Source: Bradyrhizobium pachyrhizi
Lineage (GTDB): Bacteria; Pseudomonadota; Alphaproteobacteria; Rhizobiales; Xanthobacteraceae
DNA: 40,081 nucleotides
Direction of reading: 5' to 3'
NCBI RefSeq assembly: GCF_001189245.1
Contig: NZ_LFIQ01000117.1
Span: forward strand, 67,324-107,404
A program made the position numbers and the translations under genes. Below, piece by piece: positions 15,229 to 23,739 of the stretch (positions within the stretch are counted from its first letter, which is position 1; the number at the start of each line of letters is the position of its first letter). The notes below the pieces were generated by a model. It searched no databases. It was given only the letters and a program-made list of their open reading frames with translations, and was not told the DNA's origin.

Positions 15229-15261
15229 GATCGCCGGTGGGCCTCGGGCGTGCCGGCGATC
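15229..15261 (+). terminator. Hairpin after the DUF417 gene
   Basis: GATCGCCGG (15229-15237) and CCGGCGATC (15253-15261) are exact inverted repeats with a 15-base loop, beginning 13 bp after the DUF417 stop. No T-run follows, so termination strength is doubtful. The rest of the roughly 320-bp space up to 15538 shows no gene or other signal I can support. Confidence 0.4.
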
Positions 15262-15538
15262 GCGCGTGGTATTGAGCAGACGCAGCGTCTCTCTCGAACA
15301 CAACGACATCGCAGTCACTATTGTTGCCCCGGGGTCCGGGGGCCCTTGCCCTTGAAGGCCGAGCCATAACCCATTGCCGAACTTGCATAATGCGTTGAAA
15401 ATCGGCCACGCGCTCCGCGCGATCGGCTGCGCTGTCGCCCGCTTGACGACCCATCGCCGCTTCCATGCACGAATGATCCATAGCTCTCCGGCCATGAACA
15501 TAGTTCCGCCGCGCGGTCTGCGCTAAAAAGGAGCGCCG

Positions 15539-15751
15539 GTGTTGTTCTGGGGTGAGTTGATGAAGAAGAACGACGTCACATGCCCGCGTTGCGGGGCTGG
15601 ATTCCGACGCCTTGAGCTGGCATCCAGGTCAGGAAGTGAGGGCGAATATCGCTGCCCGGTTTGCGAGACGACCCTCGAGCAGTTCGATGGCGACAAGCTC
15701 GTCGCTTACCGCCTGACCATTCAACCCTCGATTCGCGGGTTGAAGACCTAG
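15539..15751 (+). CDS. Small zinc-ribbon protein
   Basis: This is a protein of 70 residues with two CxxC pairs (TCPRCG near 15-18 and RCPVCE near 39-42), so probably a zinc ribbon. The frame can start at the GTG at 15539, which has AAAAAGGAG 5 bases upstream. It can also start at the ATG at 15560, which has GGTGAG close by and gives 63 residues starting MKKNDVTCPRC. The second reading looks more natural for the protein; the first has the better ribosome binding site. It stands alone between the DUF417 gene and the end of cobF. I recognise no specific function. Confidence 0.65.
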   Translation: MLFWGELMKKNDVTCPRCGAGFRRLELASRSGSEGEYRCPVCETTLEQFDGDKLVAYRLTIQPSIRGLKT

Positions 15752-15791
15752 CGGCCCGGCTGGATGGAATGCCGCCGGAGCAAAATCTGGA

Positions 15792-16541
15792 TCACGATCT
15801 CCGCTTCAGGACATAGCTGTCCATGATCCAGCCATGCCGCTCACGCGCCTCTCGTCGTGCGGCGACGATGCGAGGGCCCACCTCTGCCAGTTCCCCCGCC
15901 ATGACGATCTGATCGGGCATGCCGAGATAGGCGCCCCACCAGATTTGCAGTCCGGCAGGATCCAGCGTCTGGAAGGCGGCGCCGCCGTCGAGCATCACGA
16001 CCACGGTGTCGACGCCGGGCGGCCAGCCGCCCTCGCGCAGCCGCCGGCCGGTCGTCACGAGGAATGGCTCGCCGATCTCATTGAGCGGCAGCGCATGCGC
16101 CGCGCACAGCGCCTGGATCGACGTGATGCCCGGGATCACCTCGATCGATGGCAACGGATCGAGCCGTCGCGCAATCCGCAGGCTCGAATCGTAGAGCGAG
16201 GGATCGCCCCAGATCAGCAGGGCGACGCGTCCCTCCCCGCCGAGATGGCGCGCGATTTCCTGCGACCACGTCGCGGCGATCGCATCGTGCCAATCGTCCA
16301 CGCCCTTACGATAATCTTCTTCGCCGGCGTCACGCACCGGCAGGTCGAACTCGGCAATGCGTGTGCGGTCATTGGTCAACGCTTCTGCGCAGATGGTGCG
16401 ACGCAACTCGGCGAGATCCGACTTCGCCGTCCCCTTGCGCGGGATCAGGATCAGGTCGGCGGCATTGATCGCGGCGGTCGCGGCGAAAGTGAGCTGCCGG
16501 GGATCACCACAACCGATGCCGATCAGGGACAGCGTCAACAT
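15792..16541 (-). CDS. cobF: Precorrin-6A synthase (deacetylating) CobF
   Basis: This is a 249-residue SAM-dependent methyltransferase of the tetrapyrrole methylase fold. The N-terminal GIGCGDP loop and the central VIPGITSIQAL are family signatures. The overall sequence (LIWGDPSLYDSSLRIARR, IWWGAYLGMPDQIV) fits CobF, which methylates C-1 of precorrin-5 with loss of acetate. CobF occurs in the aerobic pathway only. It is the last gene of the minus-strand series, 7 bp after cobA. No terminator is evident in the 40 bp after it. Confidence 0.92.
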   Translation of the reverse strand: MLTLSLIGIGCGDPRQLTFAATAAINAADLILIPRKGTAKSDLAELRRTICAEALTNDRTRIAEFDLPVRDAGEEDYRKGVDDWHDAIAATWSQEIARHLGGEGRVALLIWGDPSLYDSSLRIARRLDPLPSIEVIPGITSIQALCAAHALPLNEIGEPFLVTTGRRLREGGWPPGVDTVVVMLDGGAAFQTLDPAGLQIWWGAYLGMPDQIVMAGELAEVGPRIVAARREARERHGWIMDSYVLKRRS

Positions 16542-16548
16542 GGCCGCG

Positions 16549-17277
16549 TCACCCTCGTTCCGGTGCCAGCGCGCCGAACAGGATCACGGCAGCCGCCGTG
16601 GCCGCGCCGGCCTGCATGAGCCGGTCGGCCAGCGCTGTGATCGTGGTGCGACGCAGCCGCTCGTCGGCGTGGCCGAGCGATTCCGCCAGCAGTGCGGGCG
16701 TGTCGGGCGCGAGGCCATGAGCGATCAGCCTTGCGGCCAATGCCGGGAAGGTCCGCCGCCCCATATAGACGACGGTGGTCGCTTCCGGATCGGCCAGCGC
16801 CGCCCAGTTCAGGTCCGCGGGCAATTCGCCCGTCACATCGGCGCCGGTGACGAACTGGACTCGGCGCGAGGTCAGCCGGCGCGTCAGCGGAATGCCGGCC
16901 TGCGCGGCGGCAACCGAGGCCGAGGTCACACCGGGAATGATTTCGTAGCCGATGCCGGCCGCGCGCAGCGCTTCGATCTCCTCCTCGAGCCGACCAAAAA
17001 TGCCGGCGTCGCCGGATTTCAGCCGCACCACCCGCACGCCGGCGGCGGCATAATCGACCAGCAGCCGGCTGACATGGTGCTGCTTCGCCGACAGGCGGCC
17101 GGCGCGCTTGCCGACCGCGACGAGATTGGCGCCGGAGCGCGCGAGATCGAGGATCGCGCCCGAGGCAAGATCGTCATAGAGCACCACATCGGCCTCGCGC
17201 AGCCGCGCCGCTCCCTTCATGGTCAGGAGTTCGGGATCGCCGGGACCGGCCGAGACGAAGGAAACGAATCCGCTCAC
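16549..17277 (-). CDS. cobA: Uroporphyrinogen-III C-methyltransferase CobA
   Basis: This is a 242-residue SUMT that methylates C-2 and C-7 of uroporphyrinogen III to give precorrin-2, the entry step to cobalamin and siroheme. VSAGPGDPELLT at the N-terminus, RLKSGDAGIFGR and IIPGVTSASVAAAQAGIPLT are the diagnostic motifs. There is no CysG-type dehydrogenase/chelatase extension. The start codon is GTG at 17277 and overlaps the cobB stop as GTGA, a sign of coupled translation. Confidence 0.93.
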   Translation of the reverse strand: MSGFVSFVSAGPGDPELLTMKGAARLREADVVLYDDLASGAILDLARSGANLVAVGKRAGRLSAKQHHVSRLLVDYAAAGVRVVRLKSGDAGIFGRLEEEIEALRAAGIGYEIIPGVTSASVAAAQAGIPLTRRLTSRRVQFVTGADVTGELPADLNWAALADPEATTVVYMGRRTFPALAARLIAHGLAPDTPALLAESLGHADERLRRTTITALADRLMQAGAATAAAVILFGALAPERG

Positions 17278-18584
17278 CGGTCCTCCGCAATCAGATGGAA
17301 AAATGTACCCGTCGCACAGCCGCGCCGCGATCCGGTCTCCGCAACGATCGTACCGGTCGCATCACGCACCACCGCGAGCGGCGTGTCGGGCTGCGCGATG
17401 ATCGTCGAGTAGTGAAACTCGTGGCCGCGCAGGCGTGCGCCTGGGCCGTGTCCGGGCATCGGTGCGGCGAGCTCGGCAAGCCGGTAGCCCAGATGCATGC
17501 GGCGCCTGGCATAGCTCGTCTCAAGGCCGAGCAAGCCCGCCATCTCGTGACGCACGCCGTCGGCATCGGTCAACGCGGCGCCCAGCACCATGTAGCCTCC
17601 GCATTCGCCATGCACCGGCCGCGTCTCGGCGAAGGCGCGGAGCTGCCCGAGAAATCGCCTGTTGGCCGCAAGCCGGCCGGCATGCAGTTCGGGATAACCG
17701 CCGGGCAGCCAGCACACATCGGCATCCGCGTCGGGGCCTTCGTCGGCAAGCGGCGAGAACGTCACGATCTGTGCGCCGGCCGCGCGCCAGGCTTCCAACA
17801 TGTGAGGATAGACAAAGGAGAACGCCGCGTCGCGCGCCAGCGCGATGCGCTGGCCGGGCGGCGTGATGACCAGGCTGGGTACGGCGGATTGCGGCGACCA
17901 GACCTCGGCCGATTTCAGCACGGTGTCGAGATCGATATGCTCGACGACAAAGCGCGCGGCTTCGTCAATCAGACCGTCGATCTGAGCCTGCTCTTCGGCC
18001 TGCACCAGTCCGAGATGACGCTTCGGCAAGGTGATCTCGGCGTGGCGGGGCAGCGATCCTAACACCGGGATGCCCGCGCCTGCCATCGCACTCCGCACCA
18101 GGGCGTCATGCCGTGCGCTCGCGACGCGATTGAGGACGACGCCTGCAAGCCGTACGCCGGCGCGGAAATCACGCAATCCCGCCGCCACCGCCGCCGCCGT
18201 CTGCGCCTGACCGGAGGGATCGATTACCAGCAACACCGGCCACCCCATCATCTCTGCGATGTCGGCGGTGGCGCCGGTCCCCGAGACGCCACGCGCCGCG
18301 ACGCCGTCAAACAGTCCCATCGAGCCTTCCGTCAGCACGAGATCGGCATCCGCGCCGCGGCCTGCCAAATGCGCGATGGCTTCGCGCGCCATCGCCCAGC
18401 TATCGATGTTGACCGACGCGCGTCCGGTGGCGACCGCGTGAAAGGCGGGATCGATGTAATCAGGCCCGCTCTTGAGGCATTGCACCCTCACGCCGCGATT
18501 GCGATAAGCGCGCGCCAACGCCAGGGTCAGCGTCGTCTTGCCGACACCGGATGCCGGCGCAGAGATGACGAGCCCCGCGGTCAT
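17274..18584 (-). CDS. cobB: Hydrogenobyrinic/cobyrinic acid a,c-diamide synthase CobB
   Basis: This is a 436-residue glutamine-dependent amidotransferase that amidates the a and c side chains. The N-terminal ATP-binding domain starts with PASGVGKTT (residues 10-18). The C-terminal amidotransferase domain has its nucleophile Cys328 in GECGGYMVLG. The start at 18584 is fixed by the ATGA overlap with the cobM stop; the frame is open upstream but lies inside cobM. In the aerobic pathway its product is the substrate of the CobNST cobalt chelatase. Confidence 0.93.
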   Translation of the reverse strand: MTAGLVISAPASGVGKTTLTLALARAYRNRGVRVQCLKSGPDYIDPAFHAVATGRASVNIDSWAMAREAIAHLAGRGADADLVLTEGSMGLFDGVAARGVSGTGATADIAEMMGWPVLLVIDPSGQAQTAAAVAAGLRDFRAGVRLAGVVLNRVASARHDALVRSAMAGAGIPVLGSLPRHAEITLPKRHLGLVQAEEQAQIDGLIDEAARFVVEHIDLDTVLKSAEVWSPQSAVPSLVITPPGQRIALARDAAFSFVYPHMLEAWRAAGAQIVTFSPLADEGPDADADVCWLPGGYPELHAGRLAANRRFLGQLRAFAETRPVHGECGGYMVLGAALTDADGVRHEMAGLLGLETSYARRRMHLGYRLAELAAPMPGHGPGARLRGHEFHYSTIIAQPDTPLAVVRDATGTIVAETGSRRGCATGTFFHLIAEDR

Positions 18585-19378
18585 TGCGATGATTCCGGCG
18601 ACGCTTCCGGAAAACGCGGCACCGCCCCGACCGGGCGGTAGCGGCGGTCGTAGTCGGCTGCATAGAGACGGCTCTCGGCGAATTCGTCCGCCCCGAGCGT
18701 CTTGCCGACCAGAATGAGCGCAGTGCGTTCGAGCTCGGGGCCGACGGCGGTATCGAGCGTCGCGAGCGTGGCGCGCACGATGCGCTGGTCCGGCCAGCTC
18801 GCGCGCCAGACGATCGCAACCGGGCAATCCGCGCCGTAGTGCGGCGTGAGTTCGGCGATGACCCTGTCGAGCAGATGGATCGAAAGATGGATCGCCATCA
18901 CCGCGCCGGTCGCGGCAAAGGCTGCGAGTGTCTCGCCATCAGGCATCGCGCTCGCCCGGCCCGGCGTTCGCGTCAGCACCACCGATTGCGCAAGGCCCGG
19001 CAGCGTCAGCTCGGCCTCCAGCGCCGCCGCGGCCGCCGAGAAGGCCGGCACCCCGGGCGTGACCGAATACGGAATCTGCAGCGCGCGCAACCGGCGCAGC
19101 TGCTCGCCCATCGCCGACCAGATCGAGAGATCGCCCGAATGCAGCCGCGCGACGTCCTTGCCCTCCGCATGCGCGGCAGCGATCTCGGCAATGATTTGGT
19201 CGAGCGACAGCGCCGCGGTGTTGACGATGCGCGCATCCGGCGGACAATGCGCCAGAACACCTGAAGGCACCAGCGATCCGGCATAGAGACAAACCGGGCA
19301 CGAGGCGATGAGATCGCGCCCGCGCAAGGTCAGCAAATCGGCAGCGCCAGGCCCTGCGCCGATGAAATGCACCGTCAT
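18581..19378 (-). CDS. cobM: Precorrin-4 C11-methyltransferase CobM
   Basis: This is a 265-residue tetrapyrrole methylase. FIGAGPGAADLLT at the N-terminus, RLHSGDLSIWSAMGEQ and VTPGVPAFSAAAAALE are the family motifs, and the CPVCLYAGSLVP segment is typical of CobM/CbiF. It methylates C-11 of precorrin-4. It overlaps cobE by ATGA at its start and cobB by ATGA at its end. The proline-serine tail (PRFPEASPESSQ) extends a little past the usual end. Confidence 0.93.
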   Translation of the reverse strand: MTVHFIGAGPGAADLLTLRGRDLIASCPVCLYAGSLVPSGVLAHCPPDARIVNTAALSLDQIIAEIAAAHAEGKDVARLHSGDLSIWSAMGEQLRRLRALQIPYSVTPGVPAFSAAAAALEAELTLPGLAQSVVLTRTPGRASAMPDGETLAAFAATGAVMAIHLSIHLLDRVIAELTPHYGADCPVAIVWRASWPDQRIVRATLATLDTAVGPELERTALILVGKTLGADEFAESRLYAADYDRRYRPVGAVPRFPEASPESSQ

Positions 19379-19743
19379 TCGCCGTCTCCTTCCGCGATCG
19401 CCGCGATGGCCATCCGATCCTGTGACGCGGTCCTGACCGAGATCAGGCGCGCACCGCGCCCTGCTGCAGCGATCGCCGCAGCTTCGGCGACCGAGCCCGT
19501 TCCGAATCTTGCCTTGATGAACTCGGATTGCGTTGCAGTCTTGATCTCGGCCAACGTCTCCGCGGGAATGCCCCGGATCGGTATTCCCAGTTGCTGCGCC
19601 AGCGCTTTCAACGCCGCCGCATCCGCCTTGTCACTCACTGTCGCAACGGCTGCAAGGCCGTCGGAACCGCCGGCCGCGTCGAGCGCGTCGCGCAAGGACG
19701 CGACACTGGTATTGCGCCTGAATCCGAGGCCAGCGACCTTCAT
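19375..19743 (-). CDS. cobE: Cobalamin biosynthesis protein CobE (CbiG C-terminal domain)
   Basis: This is a 122-residue protein that matches the C-terminal domain of CbiG, known as CobE in aerobic producers. The start at 19743 (MKVAGLGFRRNTSVASLRDA) overlaps the cobL stop as ATGA; an ATG at 19758 would add five residues inside cobL. The GLGFRRNTS start and the AEAAAIAAAG stretch are conserved. In the anaerobic pathway CbiG opens the delta-lactone of cobalt-precorrin-5A. The role of stand-alone CobE in the aerobic pathway is not settled to my knowledge. Confidence 0.85.
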   Translation of the reverse strand: MKVAGLGFRRNTSVASLRDALDAAGGSDGLAAVATVSDKADAAALKALAQQLGIPIRGIPAETLAEIKTATQSEFIKARFGTGSVAEAAAIAAAGRGARLISVRTASQDRMAIAAIAEGDGE

Positions 19744-20921
19744 CGGAGCGCGCTCCATTGCACGATCGGCCGCGCAGCCTTCCAGGCGCGATAGCGGCCC
19801 AATGGCTCGGCCTGCGCGATCTCGAGGCGCGTCAACTCGCCGCCATGACGCTGGTGCAGATCGCAGAGCAGCGCCTCGGTCTCCAGGGTCACAGCATGCG
19901 CGACCAGCCGCGTGCCCGGCGCAATCCGCGACCAGATCGCATCGAACATCGCGGCGTCGAGGCCGCCACCGATGAACACGGCATCAGGCGCCGCGAGGTC
20001 CGATAAAGCGCCGGGCGCCTCGCCTTCGATAATGGTGATCCGATGGGTCAGGCCGAAGCTCGCTGCATTGCGGCGGATGTTGGCGGCGCGTTCGCGGCGG
20101 GCTTCGACGGCGATCGCCGTCCCACCACAGAGCGCCCATTCGATCGAGATCGAGCCCGAGCCCGCGCCGACATCCCACAGCCGCTCACCGGGCCGCGGCG
20201 CAAGCGCCGACAGCGCAAGCGCGCGGACCGGCCGCTTTGTCAGTTGCCCGTCATGCACAAAGAGCGCATCGGCAAGTCCCGAGCTGCGTGCGATTCCCTG
20301 CTGTCCCCGCGCCTCCAGCGCGATTGCGACCAGGCTCTCGCTTGAATCACCCGCATACGAGTCGGCGCGATGCTGCGTGACGGACTCACGCGGTCCGCCA
20401 AGCGCCGCAAGCGTCCATATTGCCGACGCCCCCCAACCACGCTCCGTCAGCCAGCGCGCGAGATCGGACACCGCCTTGCCGTCGCGCAGCAGGCAGATGA
20501 TCCGCGCATCGCGCACGAGATGCGGCAACAGCCGTTCGAACAGTGCGGCATGAAGACCGAGACAGACAGCATTCTCGATACGCCAGCCCAAACGAGCCGC
20601 CGCCAGTGAGAACGTCGACGGCGCGGAGTGCGCGACCCACTCACCGGCCTGCAGCTTCTCGACAAGGCTTCCGCCGACGCCATGCCAGAACGGATCGCCC
20701 GACGCGAGCACCACCGTCGGACGGCCGCGACAGCTCATCACGATGTTCGCATCGAACGGCACCGGCCAGACACGGCCGCGGTCGGCGATGCCGGCGAGCG
20801 CGAGATGCCGTTCGCCGCCGAAAACTGTTTCGGCGTCACGGAGCGCCTTTCGGCTTGCATCGGAGAGGCCGGCAAGGCCATCTTCGCCGATGCCGATGAT
20901 GGTCAACCACGGATTACCCAT
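19740..20921 (-). CDS. cobL: Precorrin-6Y C5,15-methyltransferase (decarboxylating) CobL
   Basis: This is a 393-residue fusion. The N-terminal half is a CbiE-type tetrapyrrole methylase (LTIIGIGEDGL near residue 5, VLASGDPFWHGVG). The C-terminal half is a CbiT-type class I methyltransferase (LWDVGAGSGSISIEW). It adds methyls at C-5 and C-15 and decarboxylates the acetate at C-12. The ATG at 20921 overlaps the start codon of the divergent cobK by two bases, so the promoter or leader of cobL must lie inside cobK. Longer readings would run into cobK and are not needed. Confidence 0.93.
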   Translation of the reverse strand: MGNPWLTIIGIGEDGLAGLSDASRKALRDAETVFGGERHLALAGIADRGRVWPVPFDANIVMSCRGRPTVVLASGDPFWHGVGGSLVEKLQAGEWVAHSAPSTFSLAAARLGWRIENAVCLGLHAALFERLLPHLVRDARIICLLRDGKAVSDLARWLTERGWGASAIWTLAALGGPRESVTQHRADSYAGDSSESLVAIALEARGQQGIARSSGLADALFVHDGQLTKRPVRALALSALAPRPGERLWDVGAGSGSISIEWALCGGTAIAVEARRERAANIRRNAASFGLTHRITIIEGEAPGALSDLAAPDAVFIGGGLDAAMFDAIWSRIAPGTRLVAHAVTLETEALLCDLHQRHGGELTRLEIAQAEPLGRYRAWKAARPIVQWSALR

Positions 20922-21669
20922 GATGCGCGCCCTGATCCTGGGCGGAACGGCCGATGCCAATCTGCTCGCCGCTGCGATCGCAAGCGCGGGGATCGACGCG
21001 GTCTATTCCTATGGCGGCCGCACCCGTGCGCCGGCCGACCAGCCATTGCCGGTCCGCAGCGGTGGTTTCGGCGGCGTCAGCGGTCTTGCCGACTATCTGC
21101 AACGCGAAGCCATCACGCATGTGGTCGATGCGACGCATCCCTTCGCAGCCGAGATGAGCCGCAACGCCATCGCCGCCTGCGCGCAAAGCGCAACGCCGTT
21201 GCTCGCGCTCGAACGCGCGCCCTGGGACAAAGCCTCCGGCGATCGCTGGATCGAAGTCGCAGACGTCGTCTCCGCGGCCGCGGCCTTGCCGGACAGCCCC
21301 GCCTGCGTATTCCTCGCGATCGGCCGCCAGCACATCGCGCCCTTCGGCGCACGGCCGCAGCATGCCTATACGTTGCGTTTTGTCGACCCGCCCGACGAAA
21401 CGCCGTCGTTGCCCAACGCGGACGTCATTGTGTCGCGCGGACCTTTCATGCTCAAGGGGGAGCTCGCGATGATGCGCGCGCGTCACATCGAATGGATCGT
21501 CGCCCGCAATTCCGGTGGAACCGGCGCGCGCGCCAAGATCGACGCGGCCCGCGCGCTCGGCCTTCCCGTCATCATGATCACGCGGCCGCTGCTGCCCGAC
21601 AGACCACGGGTGGAAAGCGTGAGCGAGGTGATGCAATGGCTCGGTCATCGGACCCGCCTCGGCGCATAG
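20920..21669 (+). CDS. cobK: Precorrin-6A reductase CobK
   Basis: This is a 249-residue NADPH-dependent reductase that converts precorrin-6A to 6B. The N-terminal MRALILGGTADANLLA and HVVDATHPFAAEMSRNA are CobK/CbiJ signatures. Two ATGs in tandem (20920 and 20923) can start it. It is the only gene between cobW and cobF on the plus strand. Its start codon overlaps that of cobL head to head, and its last 25 bases overlap the end of cobJ tail to tail. It therefore has no intergenic promoter of its own. Confidence 0.92.
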   Translation: MMRALILGGTADANLLAAAIASAGIDAVYSYGGRTRAPADQPLPVRSGGFGGVSGLADYLQREAITHVVDATHPFAAEMSRNAIAACAQSATPLLALERAPWDKASGDRWIEVADVVSAAAALPDSPACVFLAIGRQHIAPFGARPQHAYTLRFVDPPDETPSLPNADVIVSRGPFMLKGELAMMRARHIEWIVARNSGGTGARAKIDAARALGLPVIMITRPLLPDRPRVESVSEVMQWLGHRTRLGA

Positions 21670-22379
21670 ACCCAGCGGCCGACCCGTCGTGTCGCCGAAT
21701 TGCCGACGATCACCAGCGTCCGCATGTCGGCCATCTCTGGCCGCGCGTCGCGCAGTTCGACCGTCTCGATCCGCTGCCCGGGCGTGCTGACGGAGCGCGC
21801 AAAAATCACGATGCGCTCGTCGCAGCCCGCCTCGCGCAAGATCTCGAGCGCGCGACCAAAACCGTCCGGCCGGCTGGCCGAGCGCGGATTGTACATCGCG
21901 ATCGCGAAATCCGCTTCGGCCGCAAGCCGTAGGCGCTTCTCGATCAGCGCCCATGGCTTGAGATTGTCGGAGAGGTTGATCGCGCAGAAATCATGACCGA
22001 GCGGCGCGCCGGCGCTTGCGGCTGCCGCCAGCATCGCCGTCACGCCAGGCAGAACGCGGATCGGCAGGTCGTGCCATTGCGGCGCGTCCTCCAGCGCTTC
22101 GAACACGGCCGATGCCATCGCAAACACGCCGGGATCGCCCGAGGACACCACGACGACGTGGCCCCCTTCCGACGCGAGCCGCAACGCGTCAGCGGCGCGC
22201 TGCAACTCCACACGATTATCCGAGGGATGCAGCGTGAGCCCGGCGCGCGGCGGCACGCGCGTCACATAGGGCGCATAGCCGACGATGTCGGTCGCAGCCG
22301 CGAGCGCAGCAGCGACCTCCGGCGTGATCAGCGCCTCATTGCCCGGTCCAAGCCCCGCGATGGTCAGCGTGCCGGTCAT
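21645..22379 (-). CDS. cobJ: Precorrin-3B C17-methyltransferase CobJ
   Basis: This is a 244-residue tetrapyrrole methylase that methylates C-17 and contracts the ring. LTIAGLGPGNEALITPE, DIVGYAPYV, VSSGDPGVFAMASAV and AIAMYNPRSASRP are characteristic of CobJ/CbiH. The start at 22379 is fixed by the ATGA overlap with cobI; upstream frame sequence lies within cobI. Its 3' end overlaps the convergent cobK by 25 bases. Confidence 0.93.
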   Translation of the reverse strand: MTGTLTIAGLGPGNEALITPEVAAALAAATDIVGYAPYVTRVPPRAGLTLHPSDNRVELQRAADALRLASEGGHVVVVSSGDPGVFAMASAVFEALEDAPQWHDLPIRVLPGVTAMLAAAASAGAPLGHDFCAINLSDNLKPWALIEKRLRLAAEADFAIAMYNPRSASRPDGFGRALEILREAGCDERIVIFARSVSTPGQRIETVELRDARPEMADMRTLVIVGNSATRRVGRWVYAPRRVR

Positions 22380-23107
22380 TGCGCGGCCTCCCTGCGCCGT
22401 CCTTGCCCATGCACCAGCACGATCGCAAAATACGGACACTCGGCCTTGCCGATATCCGCAAGCCGTGCGACGCGCTGATCCAGCATGGTGCCGCGTTCGA
22501 CGAGCCACGCATCATCGAGGCGCCCCGCGGACGCCAGCGCGCGGCGAATCTTCGGAAGATTGCGACCAGTCTTCATCACGACCAGCGCGTCGGAGCTGCG
22601 CATCCGCTCGGCGAGCTCCGGCTCCGGCAGCGTCCCCATCAGAACGGTCGTCACATCGTCGGCCAGCGCAATCGGCTGACCCACCGAATTCCAGCAGCCG
22701 ACCATGCCGGGAATGCCGGCGATCACCTCGATTTCGACACGCCCCTGCAGCCGCGCATGCAGATGCATGAATGAGCCATAGAAATAGGGATCGCCCTCGC
22801 AGAGCACGACGATGTCCACCGCGCGCGCAAATCGCGCTAGGCGCTCCGCCCACTCGTCATAGAAGTCGGCAAGCAGCCGCGCATAGTCCGGACTGTCGAA
22901 CGCGATTTCCGTGGTGACCGGATATTCCATCGGATATTCGCTGACGTCAGCGGCGAGCAATCCTTCGACAATGCGGCGCGCCTGCCCCGGCTGGCCCTTT
23001 TTGCGAAAGTAAGCGACATGCTTCGCGGCACGCACCATGCGGTCGGCGCGCACGCTCATCAGGTCCGGATCGCCTGGGCCGAGGCCGCAGCAGATGATAC
23101 GTCCCAT
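22376..23107 (-). CDS. cobI: Precorrin-2 C20-methyltransferase CobI
   Basis: This is a 243-residue tetrapyrrole methylase making precorrin-3A. GLGPGDPDLMSVRA at the N-terminus, VLCEGDPYFYGSFMHLHARL and VIAGIPGMVGCWNS are typical of CobI/CbiL. It follows cobH by 2 bp and overlaps cobJ by ATGA, so translation of this part of the operon is tightly coupled. Confidence 0.93.
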   Translation of the reverse strand: MGRIICCGLGPGDPDLMSVRADRMVRAAKHVAYFRKKGQPGQARRIVEGLLAADVSEYPMEYPVTTEIAFDSPDYARLLADFYDEWAERLARFARAVDIVVLCEGDPYFYGSFMHLHARLQGRVEIEVIAGIPGMVGCWNSVGQPIALADDVTTVLMGTLPEPELAERMRSSDALVVMKTGRNLPKIRRALASAGRLDDAWLVERGTMLDQRVARLADIGKAECPYFAIVLVHGQGRRREAAQ

Positions 23108-23109
23108 CG

Positions 23110-23739
23110 CTATTCGCTCCGGCTCGCCAGCGCATTGACGGCGGCAACCGTGATCGCCGAACCACCGAGCCGTCCCTCGACCGTCAGCGCCGGCACGGGG
23201 GGCTCAGCCATCAATGCCGCCTTGGATTCCGCCGCGCCGACAAAGCCGACCGGACAGCCGATGATCGCCGCCGGCCTTGGGCAATCGGTATCCTCCAGCA
23301 TGTTGAGCAGATGGAACAACGCCGTCGGCGCGTTGCCGATCGCGACGATGGCGCCGCCCAGGTGCGGCCGCCACAGCTCGAGCGCCGCCGCGGAGCGCGT
23401 GTTGCGCATCGATTGCGCGAGTGCAGGCACCTTGACATCACCGAGCGTGCAGATGACGGCATTACCGGCCGGCAGCCGCGCGCGCGTAATTCCTTCCGAC
23501 ACCATGCGCGCGTCGCAGAGGATTGGCGCGCCCTCCTGCAAGGCCGCCCGTGCGCTCGCGGCCATGCCCGATGTGAAGCGCACATGCGCTTCCAGGCCCA
23601 CCATGCCGGCGGCATGGATCATGCGCACGACCACCGGCTCTTCGTCTGGCGTGAAGCGGGCAAGGTCGGCCTCGGAGCGGATGGTGGCAAAGGACTGGCG
23701 ATAGATCGCTGCGCCATCGGTCTCGTAGACGTGCGGCAT
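23110..23739 (-). CDS. cobH: Precorrin-8X methylmutase CobH
   Basis: This is a 209-residue mutase that moves the C-11 methyl to C-12, giving hydrogenobyrinic acid. The catalytic histidine is His42 in VVVRMIHAAG, equivalent to His43 of the Pseudomonas denitrificans enzyme as I recall it. CDARMVSEGITRARLPAG and AIGNAPTALFHLL are family motifs. I start at the ATG at 23739, overlapping the cobG stop as TGATG; a TTG one codon upstream is the alternative. Confidence 0.93.
   Translation of the reverse strand: MPHVYETDGAAIYRQSFATIRSEADLARFTPDEEPVVVRMIHAAGMVGLEAHVRFTSGMAASARAALQEGAPILCDARMVSEGITRARLPAGNAVICTLGDVKVPALAQSMRNTRSAAALELWRPHLGGAIVAIGNAPTALFHLLNMLEDTDCPRPAAIIGCPVGFVGAAESKAALMAEPPVPALTVEGRLGGSAITVAAVNALASRSE

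Noticed and set aside
15206..15481. Small minus-strand frames in the spacer after the DUF417 gene
   Set aside because: Several overlapping frames are open at once, none has a good ribosome binding site or recognisable sequence.
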